Source: Acidobacteriota bacterium
Lineage (GTDB): Bacteria > Acidobacteriota > Vicinamibacteria > Vicinamibacterales > Fen-181
Length of the DNA: 14,031 bases
Direction: 5' to 3'
Assembly (NCBI GenBank): GCA_003157675.1
Contig: PMKG01000412.1
Location: forward strand, 1 to 14,031
Of the stretch, positions 5,991 through 12,700 are shown piece after piece. How positions within the stretch are numbered: position 1 is the first letter of the stretch; each line of letters starts with the position of its first letter. Below the pieces are notes generated by a model. The model was not told the origin of the DNA. It searched no databases and worked only from the letters and a program-made list of their open reading frames with translations. The position numbers and the translations under genes are program-made.

Positions 5991-8516
5991 CTACTCGTTC
6001 CGCAGCGCGACGACCGGATCCACGCGCGTGGCGCGTCGGGCCGGCAGGTAGCTCGCGACACCGGCGACCAGGCCGAGGAACGCCACCGCGACGCCGAAGG
6101 TGAGGGGGTCGGAGCCGTTGACGCCGATCAGCATCCCGCCCGCCATGCGCGCGGCTGCGAGCGCGATGACGCCGCCGATGAGCAGCCCCGGTATCGTCAA
6201 TCGCAGTCCCTGCCTCACCACCAGCCCGAGGACGGCGCGCGGCCGTGCGCCGAGCGCCATCCGGATCCCCATCTCGTGCGTGCGCTGGCTCACGGCAAAG
6301 CTCATGACGCTATAGAGTCCGATGGCCGCGAGCAGAAGCGAGATCCCGCCGACCACGCTCAACAGGCTCGCGGCGATACGCTGCGCGTAGAGCGAGCCGG
6401 CGGTCGCGTCGGAGAGCCGCCTCGTGCTGAACACGGCGTCCTGGTTGAGCGCCAGCGCCTCGCGGCGAAGATCGGCGGTCATCTGCAGCGGGTCGCCGCT
6501 GGTCTTGAGGAACACCGAGAAGTTCAGACCTGGCGCGAACATCTGGCGGAACGGCACGTAGAAGAACGGCATCGGCCCCTCGACGGGCGTGTGGTACTTG
6601 CTGTCCTTCACCATGCCCACCACCGTGGCCGGGCGCGTGCCGACCCGGAGCCTGCGGCCGAGGGGGCTTCTCGCGCCGAAGAACCGGCTGGCGAACGTCT
6701 CGTTTACGACGATGACCATCGGAGCGTCAGCCGTGTCGCGCTCGGTGAAGTCACGGCCTTCGAGCAGCCGGAGGCCGAGCAGGCGAAAGTAGCCCGGCGG
6801 GATGGTGGCGCGGTGGATCATCATCTGCTCGTTCGGCGCCGGGGCGTATCCCTCGATGTCGAGCTGGTGCCAGGGCGTGGAGCCGGCCCCGGAGGCCGTC
6901 GCCATCGGGACCACGTCGGAGTAGGTCACGCCGACGACGCCCGGCTTCGACTCCAGCCGCTCGCGAAGGACCCGGCAGAACTCCCACTGCTCCTCGGCCG
7001 AGTAGCCCGCGTTCGAGAGGTAGAACTGCGACACCGAGACGTTGGTCCGGTCGAACCCCGGCTCGATGCTGCTGGCGCTTCTGAAGCTGCGGGCGAAGAG
7101 CCCGGCGCCGACGAGCGCCACCATCGCCAGGGCCACTTCCGAGATCACGAGCAGCCCCTGCAGGCGGTGCGAACCGGCCCCGGCGGCTCCGCTCCGGCCG
7201 CCCTCCTTGAGAGCTTCATTCGGGCCGGATCGGGCGGTGAGCAGCGCCGGCGCCGTGCCGGAGAGCAGCGTGACCAGGACCGCCGTCAGCGCGACGAACC
7301 CGAGCGTCTCGGCATTCAATCCGGCGCCGAACTGCAGGGGGACGTCGACGACGGGCAGGAGGAACAGGAGGAGCGACTGGCCCATCCACATCGCCAGCGC
7401 CACCCCGACGACCGCGCCGAGCGCCGCGAGCAGCGAGGTTTCGACGAGCAGTTGCGCGGCGAGCCGCGAGCGCGAAGCCCCCATGGCCAGCCGGATCCCG
7501 AACTCCCGCCGGCGCGACACGCCGCGGGCCAGCAGCAGGTTCGCCACGTTGGCGCAGACGATGAGCAGGAGGACCAGCGAGAGCGCCATCAGGATCCGCA
7601 GCGGCTGGAGCAGCAGCCCCTGGGCACCGAGATGTCCCTTCCAGACCGGTGTCACCGTCAGATCGACGCCGTGGTTGGTGGCAGGGTAGAGCGCCGCCAG
7701 GCGCCTGCCCAGCGCAGCGACCTCCGCACGCGCCTGCTCGATCGTCACCCCGGGCTTCAGTCGCACGATCGTGGACGTCTCATCGCGTGTCCCCCGGTAG
7801 TGCAGCGTGCCATCACCGGTACCCATGGCGGTGGCCATGACGACCGGGATCCAGACGTCGTAGACCACGCCGGCCGTCGTGCCGTGGAAGTCCCGGGGCG
7901 CCACGCCGACGACCGTCAGCGGGTGGCGGTTCACCCGGATGGTCTTGCCCAGCACGCTGCTGTCGCTGCCGAACTGGGTCTGCCACATGCGATAGCTCAG
8001 GACGGCGACCGGGGCGCCGCCATCATCGGCGCGCCCTTCCTCGGGCAGGAACGCTCGTCCCAGCACCGGCTTGACCTTCAGGAGATCGAAGTAGTTCGCC
8101 GACACGAGCTCGGCCCAGGCTCGCGAGGTCTTCCCGTCCGCTCCGAGGCTCAGTGGCGTGAAGCGGCCGAGGGCAACGCCCGAGACCAGCGTCAGGTCGT
8201 CGCGGTAATCCCGGTAGTCGAGATACGACGTGTTGACGAGAAACTCGCCGGTCGGTGTGACCGTCTCGATGAGGGCGAGTCGCTGGGGATCGCCGACGCC
8301 GGGGAAGGGGTGCAGCAGGACGCCGTCGATCCAGCTGAACACCGTGGCGTTCACCGCGATGCCCAGGCCAAGTGTGAGGACGGCGACGGCCGTGAACCAG
8401 GGGCTGCCGCGCAGGATCCGGAGTCCGAACCTGACGTCGCCGGCCAGGAGCGAGAACCAGCCGGACGCCGGTCCGCCGTCGGGCTCAGGTGCTGGCGCGA
8501 TGGAACGGTCTGTCAT
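5991..8516 (-). CDS. ADOP-type ABC transporter permease (MacB/FtsX duplicated, no ATPase)
   Basis: An 841-residue permease with the acidobacterial duplicated orphan permease layout: N-terminal linker, then MacB periplasmic core and FtsX domain, repeated. The first helix follows the signature DVRFGLRILRGSPWFTAVAV (about 27-46). The first FtsX block contains VCANVANLLLARG and RREFGIRLAMGASRSRL. The second contains AIGLYSVMSFAVSQR and HEMGIRMALGARPRAVLGL, and the protein ends in PARRATRVDPVVALRNE. No ATPase is adjacent, as is usual for this family, and the substrate is unknown. I chose ATG 8516 because GAGGG lies 5 nt before it; GTG 8546 would start inside a hairpin with no ribosome site. It lies 114 bp after the DinB gene on the same strand, and a hairpin in that gap leaves co-transcription open. 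Confidence 0.95.
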   Translation of the reverse strand: MTDRSIAPAPEPDGGPASGWFSLLAGDVRFGLRILRGSPWFTAVAVLTLGLGIAVNATVFSWIDGVLLHPFPGVGDPQRLALIETVTPTGEFLVNTSYLDYRDYRDDLTLVSGVALGRFTPLSLGADGKTSRAWAELVSANYFDLLKVKPVLGRAFLPEEGRADDGGAPVAVLSYRMWQTQFGSDSSVLGKTIRVNRHPLTVVGVAPRDFHGTTAGVVYDVWIPVVMATAMGTGDGTLHYRGTRDETSTIVRLKPGVTIEQARAEVAALGRRLAALYPATNHGVDLTVTPVWKGHLGAQGLLLQPLRILMALSLVLLLIVCANVANLLLARGVSRRREFGIRLAMGASRSRLAAQLLVETSLLAALGAVVGVALAMWMGQSLLLFLLPVVDVPLQFGAGLNAETLGFVALTAVLVTLLSGTAPALLTARSGPNEALKEGGRSGAAGAGSHRLQGLLVISEVALAMVALVGAGLFARSFRSASSIEPGFDRTNVSVSQFYLSNAGYSAEEQWEFCRVLRERLESKPGVVGVTYSDVVPMATASGAGSTPWHQLDIEGYAPAPNEQMMIHRATIPPGYFRLLGLRLLEGRDFTERDTADAPMVIVVNETFASRFFGARSPLGRRLRVGTRPATVVGMVKDSKYHTPVEGPMPFFYVPFRQMFAPGLNFSVFLKTSGDPLQMTADLRREALALNQDAVFSTRRLSDATAGSLYAQRIAASLLSVVGGISLLLAAIGLYSVMSFAVSQRTHEMGIRMALGARPRAVLGLVVRQGLRLTIPGLLIGGVIALAAARMAGGMLIGVNGSDPLTFGVAVAFLGLVAGVASYLPARRATRVDPVVALRNE

Positions 8517-8530
8517 TGGAACCCTCGGGT

Positions 8531-8548
8531 GCGTGCGGGGGGGCACGC
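8531..8548 (-). promoter_or_regulatory. Hairpin just upstream of the permease ribosome-binding site
   Basis: GCGTGC (8531-8536) and GCACGC (8543-8548) form a perfect 6-bp stem around six identical bases, which are C in the minus-strand transcript. It sits 15 nt before the permease start and just ahead of GAGGG. There is no U-tract, so it is not a typical terminator. It could be an attenuator, an RNA-stability element or chance. Confidence 0.35.
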
Positions 8549-8630
8549 TTCTTGAGATGGGGGCGACAGCGGTCGGCTTCTGTCGGTGGATACGTCGATC
8601 GTCCGCCGCGGGTTCCGTGGAGGGCAGGCG

Positions 8631-9113
8631 CTACTTCGGGACCGATAGGCCTTTGATCTCACCGTACTGGCCCGTCACGAGACGACGGTGGTAGTCGATC
8701 TGGCCGAGATGGTACGCGAGGTGCGTGGCCATGTGGATCAGGGCGAGGCCGGTCGGAAGCGTGGCGCCCCCAAGTTGGTCGGGGAACGGTTTCGCCAGGT
8801 CGTCGTCGGCGAGCGCGGCAAAGCCGCGGGCGATCGCGTCGAGTGCCGCGTCGCACTCGGCCAGCAGATCCGCGCGCGACACGTTCCGGCGGCTGAACTC
8901 CGCCGGGCGGTCCCTGACATACCCGGTTCGTCCGAACAGGGCGCCGATGTAGTGCTGCAGGTTGCCGCAGAGGTGAAGGGCCAGCGTCCCAGCCGAGTTC
9001 TTCGTGCCGGGCGGCATGGCCCAGATCTGCTGCTCTTCCGGGTAGGCCAGGAGTTCATCGCGCAGAGTCGTGGCGTCTCTCGCGAACACACGATGCAGGT
9101 CTTCAACGATCAT
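8631..9113 (-). CDS. DinB superfamily protein (putative metal-dependent transferase fold)
   Basis: A 160-residue four-helix DinB/YfiT-like protein. The three metal-ligand histidines expected for the fold are visible: His47 in LALHLCGN, and His131 and His135 in HLAYHLGQIDYHRR. Some relatives are thiol-S-transferases (mycothiol- or bacillithiol-dependent), but many have no known substrate, and the sequence does not say which applies here. No signal peptide is present, so it is probably cytoplasmic. The ATG at 9113 is preceded by GGAGGGA with 3 nt spacing. It follows the SPFH gene by 57 bp on the same strand, so it may be co-transcribed with it, and it precedes the permease gene. Confidence 0.92.
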   Translation of the reverse strand: MIVEDLHRVFARDATTLRDELLAYPEEQQIWAMPPGTKNSAGTLALHLCGNLQHYIGALFGRTGYVRDRPAEFSRRNVSRADLLAECDAALDAIARGFAALADDDLAKPFPDQLGGATLPTGLALIHMATHLAYHLGQIDYHRRLVTGQYGEIKGLSVPK

Positions 9114-9170
9114 CGTTCCCTCCCCCGTGTCCTGTCAGCATCCTACACGACGCGAGGTCCGCGCAGCTCT

Positions 9171-11144
9171 TCAGTGCGCCGGGTCCTCAGTTTCCGGCTG
9201 CGCGGCCAGCCCGGTCTGCGGCTGTCCCGCGACGTATTTCGTGAGCGTCGCGGCCAGCGCCTCGAGCGAGCCGCCGCCCTGGCCGCCGACCACCAGGATC
9301 TGCGGCACGATCTGCATCTTCTTGTCCGAGAGCACCGTCGCCACGTTGACGGCCATCGTCTCCGCCGCGCCGATCGCTGCCGTCTGCGCGCGGAAGCCCG
9401 CGGCCTTGGCGAGCCCCTGCGCCTCGATGACGTCGGCCTGCGCCACGCCGGTCTGCTTGGTGTAGGACGCAAGGCCGCGCCCCTCGGCCGACTTCGCGTT
9501 CGCGTTGTTGTCGGCGATCGTGATGCCGACTTCCGAGCGCGCGAGGTCCTTCTGCATGTCGGCCTTGCCCGTGGCCGCCTCGGTCGCCACGCGCTGGTCC
9601 TGCGCGTCCTTCTGCTTCTTGAACGTCTCGATCTCCTGGTTGGCGATCTCGCGCTCGGTCAGCACCTTCACCAGTTCCGGCGGGTAGATGACGTCCTGGA
9701 TGTAGACGCCGCGGGTTTCGACCTCGTAGGCATCGAGCTGCTGCGAGATGTGCTCGAACGCCTCGGTCTGCACGAGCTGTCTGGTCTCGATGAACGCCGT
9801 CGCCTTCATCCCGCCGAGCTTGTCGCGGAACAGGTTGCCCACGGCCGCCTGCAGCACCTCGTTGACCAAGTTCAGCATCGAGCCGACCATCGAGATGACG
9901 CGCGGCGCCTTGGTGTCGGGCACGTGGATGAGCACCTGCAAATCGATGTTGAAGACGAACCCCTCGCGGCTCTTCGCCGTGATGGTCTCGAGCCCCTTGT
10001 CGAGGTTGTGCGCCTGCGAGCTGGCCGTGGACCAGTTCAAGTTGAGGATGGCGGTCGGCACGATCTCGGCCTGGTAGACGCGCGGGTTGATCGGATACTT
10101 GCCCGTGCGCAGCGGCTCCTCCCAGATGCCGCGATGGCCGGGGCGCACGAGGCTGCCGAACTTGAAGTCCTTCCCCGAGGTGTCCTCGGTCGGCAGGCCG
10201 ACGTACGACTTGATGACCGCCACCTGCCCCTGCTCGACGACGAGCATCGGGGCCTTCTCGACGCGCACCAGGAACGGATTGAGGTTGTAGGCGCCGTAGA
10301 GGAGCGGGTCGTGCTGCAGGCCGATCCGCCCGCCGCGCTCGAGGAACGTCTGGAAGTCCTGGTAGGCGCTGTGCTCGCCGTTCTTCGACCCGAGAATCGT
10401 CTCGATCATCGTCTCGTTGGCGACGACTTCGCCCTTGGCGTCGGCCGCGTCCTCGAGCCGCCTGATGTCGTCGAATCCGCCCAGCCGGCTCGCGATGTCG
10501 CCGGCCGGCAGCGAGTCGCCCTCGAGCGTGGTGATGAGGCCGATCATGTCGAGCACCTTGCCGCTCTCGGTGGCCTTCGGCTCGATGCGCGTCACGTCGA
10601 GCTGCTCGGGCGTCAGGCCGAAGGTCGAGAAGCTCAGGTTGCTCCTCTTGTCCCGGAGCTCCTCCGCCACCGGCACGCCGTAGACGCGCGGCTTGGTGAT
10701 GACGATGAAGCCGACCGGATGAATCGGCGCGAGCGTTCCCGGCGAGAGCACCGGCCGCTGGACGCCCTTCTGTCCGCCCGCCTTCACGAACGCCCGAAGG
10801 TCGCTGAAGCTGGCGAAGGCCGTCTGGTAGACCGCCGACTTGGCGCCGATCGGCAAGGGCTTTCCGACCTGCGCGATCACCACGCCAATCTGGCCGGCTG
10901 GCACCTGGACCCACGGGTGCTTCGACACGGCGAAGACCAGGATGAACTTGATCCGCAGACCCGGCATCAGCAGGTCGGCCTGGTAGCCGGCCTCGCCCTC
11001 GAGGGCGATCGGGTTGTCGCCCGGCAGCTTCCGGCCGAACCGCTTCCGGACCAGCCCGATCTCGGTCGGGCCGATCGAGTAGACCGACATCAGGATGAGG
11101 ACCGCCAGCACGATCGCGATGAGCAGCAGGATTGGTCCGACCAT
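9171..11144 (-). CDS. SPFH/band-7 (flotillin-like) membrane scaffold protein
   Basis: A 657-residue protein with one N-terminal membrane helix (about 3-20) followed by SIGPTEIGLVRKRFG. Band-7/SPFH-like segments include HPWVQVPAGQIGVVIAQVGK near 75-95 and a second one beginning around APMLVVEQGQVAVIKSYVG. A long helical, charged, Ala/Glu-rich region (REIANQEIETFKKQKDAQD onwards) should form a coiled coil. A flotillin-like tail follows (DKKMQIVPQILVVGG). Such proteins oligomerise on membranes and scaffold other proteins; no enzyme activity is implied. ATG 11144 is chosen because AAAGGAG lies 7 nt upstream, whereas the longer frame to 11204 has no ribosome site and a non-hydrophobic extension. 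It lies 81 bp after the 57-residue membrane protein and probably shares its transcript. I see no NfeD-type partner nearby. Confidence 0.9.
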   Translation of the reverse strand: MVGPILLLIAIVLAVLILMSVYSIGPTEIGLVRKRFGRKLPGDNPIALEGEAGYQADLLMPGLRIKFILVFAVSKHPWVQVPAGQIGVVIAQVGKPLPIGAKSAVYQTAFASFSDLRAFVKAGGQKGVQRPVLSPGTLAPIHPVGFIVITKPRVYGVPVAEELRDKRSNLSFSTFGLTPEQLDVTRIEPKATESGKVLDMIGLITTLEGDSLPAGDIASRLGGFDDIRRLEDAADAKGEVVANETMIETILGSKNGEHSAYQDFQTFLERGGRIGLQHDPLLYGAYNLNPFLVRVEKAPMLVVEQGQVAVIKSYVGLPTEDTSGKDFKFGSLVRPGHRGIWEEPLRTGKYPINPRVYQAEIVPTAILNLNWSTASSQAHNLDKGLETITAKSREGFVFNIDLQVLIHVPDTKAPRVISMVGSMLNLVNEVLQAAVGNLFRDKLGGMKATAFIETRQLVQTEAFEHISQQLDAYEVETRGVYIQDVIYPPELVKVLTEREIANQEIETFKKQKDAQDQRVATEAATGKADMQKDLARSEVGITIADNNANAKSAEGRGLASYTKQTGVAQADVIEAQGLAKAAGFRAQTAAIGAAETMAVNVATVLSDKKMQIVPQILVVGGQGGGSLEALAATLTKYVAGQPQTGLAAQPETEDPAH

Positions 11145-11225
11145 CGGCGGGCTCCTTTCGTCCGGTGCGCGAGAACCCTCGGCTTCGGGCCCGCCCAAAG
11201 TCAAGCGGCCTGACGCCGACTCCGG

Positions 11226-11399
11226 CTAGGCCTTCAGGTCCATCGCCCGGATCGCGATGGCAAACATCAGGAACCCGACGGCGCCGCGCCAGTAGCCAAC
11301 GGGCGCCAGCAGGTACTGCGTGTTCATGAAGGCGAGGCAGGCCCCGACGATGAAGGCCAGCCCGGCGAGACCGATCAGCGCCCAGCATACGTTCTTCAT
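11226..11399 (-). CDS. Small two-helix membrane protein
   Basis: A 57-residue hydrophobic protein, MKNVCWALIGLAGLAFIVGA at its start. Two predicted membrane helices (about 5-24 and 35-52) are joined by a short loop with NTQYLLAP, and the C-terminal tail is charged (AIRAMDLKA). I do not recognise the family. The start is well supported: AGGAGG lies 6 nt before ATG 11399, while the in-frame extension to 11447 has no ribosome site. It sits between the cytochrome c gene (111 bp upstream) and the SPFH gene (81 bp downstream) on the same strand. Small membrane partners next to SPFH genes are plausible assembly or anchoring factors, but that is inference. Confidence 0.8.
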   Translation of the reverse strand: MKNVCWALIGLAGLAFIVGACLAFMNTQYLLAPVGYWRGAVGFLMFAIAIRAMDLKA

Positions 11400-11476
11400 C
11401 GAATTCCTCCTGTCGAAACGGGTGTCGGTGACGCCAGGCGACGGCACGACACGATGACCCGCCCGCCCCGCGCCTG

Positions 11477-11492
11477 CCGGGGCCTGCCCCGG
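11477..11492 (-). promoter_or_regulatory. Hairpin between cytochrome c and the small membrane protein gene
   Basis: CCGGGG (11477-11482) and CCCCGG (11487-11492) form a perfect 6-bp GC stem with a 4-nt loop, 18 bp after the cytochrome c stop. There is no U-tract on the minus-strand transcript, so it could be a Rho-type pause, an mRNA-stability element or chance. Confidence 0.35.
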
Positions 11493-11510
11493 TCCTGGCG
11501 GTCGCCGGAC

Positions 11511-12026
11511 TTACTGGACCCCGGCCGCTTCCTTCCAGGCCTTCATCGCCTCGGGCGGCAGCTTGTCCGAGTGCTTGACGAAAGCGACGACCTGCCAGAT
11601 CTCCTGGTCGCTGAGGATCCCGTCCCAGCTCGGCATGGCGGTCATGCGGATGCCGTGCTTGACGACCCACCAGAGGTTCGCGTCCGGATCCCCTGGGATG
11701 CGGTCGATGATCTGCGGGACCGGCGGGCTGAACTTCGCCCGCATCGAACTGATGCGCTGCGCCTCGCCGCCGTGGCAGAGCGAGCAGTGCATCTCGTAGT
11801 TGCGCGCCCCGTCGGACAGGGCCGACGGCGTGGGCTGGACCGGGTTGTCCTGCCTGGGGGCGTGGCCGTCCACGTAGGCGTCCATCGCCATGTTGGCGAC
11901 CCGCTTCTCGATCGCGCCCGGGGCGTTGTCGGCGCCGATTGGGAACCAGCCGCGGTTTGCGACGAGGAACCCGCCGCACGCGAGCAGCAGCAGGGTGACG
12001 ACCACGCCGACGACGAATCCGCGCAT
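11511..12026 (-). CDS. Membrane-anchored monohaem cytochrome c
   Basis: A 171-residue c-type cytochrome. An N-terminal hydrophobic segment (about 3-23) serves as membrane anchor or uncleaved signal. The haem site is CSLCH at residues 81-85, and the likely axial methionine is Met131 in IRMTAMPSW. The rest fits a class I / cytochrome cbb3-subunit-like fold (GHG.Y...C..CHG...G.P at the front, DQEIWQVVAFVKH at the back). It should carry electrons on the outer face of the inner membrane. The segment LLLLAC at 12-17 resembles a lipobox, so lipid anchoring at Cys17 is an alternative. The ATG at 12026 has AGGAGG 4 nt upstream. It is the first of the minus-strand run leading to the SPFH gene; its electron partners are not in the window. 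Confidence 0.93.
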   Translation of the reverse strand: MRGFVVGVVVTLLLLACGGFLVANRGWFPIGADNAPGAIEKRVANMAMDAYVDGHAPRQDNPVQPTPSALSDGARNYEMHCSLCHGGEAQRISSMRAKFSPPVPQIIDRIPGDPDANLWWVVKHGIRMTAMPSWDGILSDQEIWQVVAFVKHSDKLPPEAMKAWKEAAGVQ

Positions 12027-12209
12027 GCGGCCTCCTTTGTCTACTTGCCGGCCTGGTCGAACTCGAAGATCCCCGAGGGACCCCGCCCGGCGCCCTGTTC
12101 AGGACAGTGTTCCCGCCCGGCGGCGGACAGAGGAGTAGGAATCGATGGTTGAAGATACCAGCAAGCGGGTCGGATCGGAAGCAAAAGTGGGGGCTCTGAC
12201 GACGGCGCC
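12027..12209. other. Gap upstream of the cytochrome c gene
   Basis: This stretch should carry the promoter for the cytochrome c run, but no convincing -35/-10 pair is visible on the minus strand. It holds an 11-bp direct repeat, CCCGCCCGGCG, at 12082-12092 and 12112-12122, and between the copies a short CTGT/ACAG inverted pair (12095-12098 and 12104-12107). Nothing else is recognised. Confidence 0.4.
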
Positions 12210-12395
12210 TCAGTCGCGTTTGCGCGGGATCAACTGGAACGAGTCGAGGAAGCGTCCCGCATCGGCATGCGGAGAGCCGATCGCAGAAACGACCACCTCC
12301 TGGTAGAGCGTCGTGCCGACGATATAGATGCGGGCGTCGAAGTGCGTGTCGGCGCTCTCGGCCACGCCTCTTATCGACCGTCCCGAGCGGCCGCT
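12210..12395 (-). pseudogene. Remnant: C-terminal fragment of a small secreted-protein-like gene
   Basis: On the minus strand 61 sense codons run from just after an in-frame TGA (12398-12396) to a TGA at 12212-12210. The translation includes ESADTHFDARIYIVGTTLYQ and then VVVSAIGSPHADAGRFLDSF, ending QLIPRKRD. The pattern (R-I/Y-x-V-G-x-x-L-Y-Q, then hydrophobic strand, then F-L-D-S-F-x-L) is what the C-terminus of a common family of about 190-residue secreted hypothetical proteins looks like, as I recall it. The N-terminal two thirds is missing, and I find no matching sequence upstream in any minus frame. The only internal start option (a GTG at codon 11) has a badly spaced AAGAGG. I read it as a decayed or truncated gene. 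A short functional gene is possible but less likely. Confidence 0.5.
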
Positions 12396-12398
12396 TCA

Positions 12399-12551
12399 GC
12401 GCACGCTCTTCTCGTGCGATCGCTCCGGTCGGGTCGGCGATGGTCCCGGGTCGGGGGCCGAGGTTCCGAAACGACATTCTGTTATCGCTGCGCAACCTCG
12501 TGTCTGGTGCCGCGCGGGATGAGCCGGACGCGTCTGATGGACTCGATTGAT
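12399..12551. other. Distal upstream region of the PEGA protein gene, no gene seen
   Basis: No supported coding sequence is present. The one notable item is GTCCCGGGTCGGGGGC at 12443-12458, which matches 12 of 16 positions of the palindrome at 12552-12567 and could be a weak second operator about 200 bp before the predicted transcription start. Confidence 0.3.
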
Positions 12552-12567
12552 GTCCCCGATTGGGGAC
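12552..12567 (+). promoter_or_regulatory. Palindromic operator / likely enhancer-binding-protein site
   Basis: GTCCCCGATTGGGGAC has perfect 6-bp inverted arms (GTCCCC, GGGGAC) around a 4-bp centre. Its midpoint is about 94 bp upstream of the transcription start predicted from the sigma-54 promoter at 12628-12642. That is where sigma-54 activators of the NtrC type usually bind as dimers. The activator is not in the window. Confidence 0.65.
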
Positions 12568-12627
12568 GTTTGGGCAGTCGTTCTGGGCCACGAGTTCGAG
12601 ATGTCCGGCAGATTCAACGATCCGGGT

Positions 12628-12642
12628 TGGCACCGCGGTTGC
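12628..12642 (+). promoter_or_regulatory. Sigma-54 (RpoN) -24/-12 promoter of the PEGA protein gene
   Basis: TGGCAC (12628-12633), five bases, then TTGC (12639-12642), preceded by T: the -24 GG and -12 GC elements match the consensus TTGGCAC-N5-TTGC exactly, with correct spacing. Transcription should begin near 12654, giving a leader of about 47 nt before the ATG at 12701. Initiation would need an ATP-driven activator, for which the palindrome at 12552-12567 is the obvious site. Confidence 0.75.
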
Positions 12643-12700
12643 GATGCAGTCTGACATCGGGCACCAGACCACAGATCGGGGCCGACACCAAGAGAAGCAA

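Noticed and set aside
5979..6000. Terminator between the convergent TMTC-like and permease genes
   Set aside because: GAACGAG/CTCGTTC gives a 7-bp stem, but it overlaps the permease coding end and lacks a T-tract, so it is too weak to list as a feature.
6276..8555. Long plus-strand frame opposite the ADOP permease
   Set aside because: Arg/Glu/Gly-rich low-complexity translation with no motif; the minus strand encodes a complete permease.
8688..11213. 841-codon plus-strand frame opposite the DinB and SPFH genes
   Set aside because: It crosses two well-supported minus-strand genes and reads as Arg/Leu/Asp-rich filler typical of antisense frames in high-GC DNA.
12049..12209. Minus-strand frame ending GIFEFDQAGK just before the cytochrome c gene
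   Set aside because: The end looks protein-like, but the rest has no recognisable pattern, start codon or ribosome site, so I treat it as chance.
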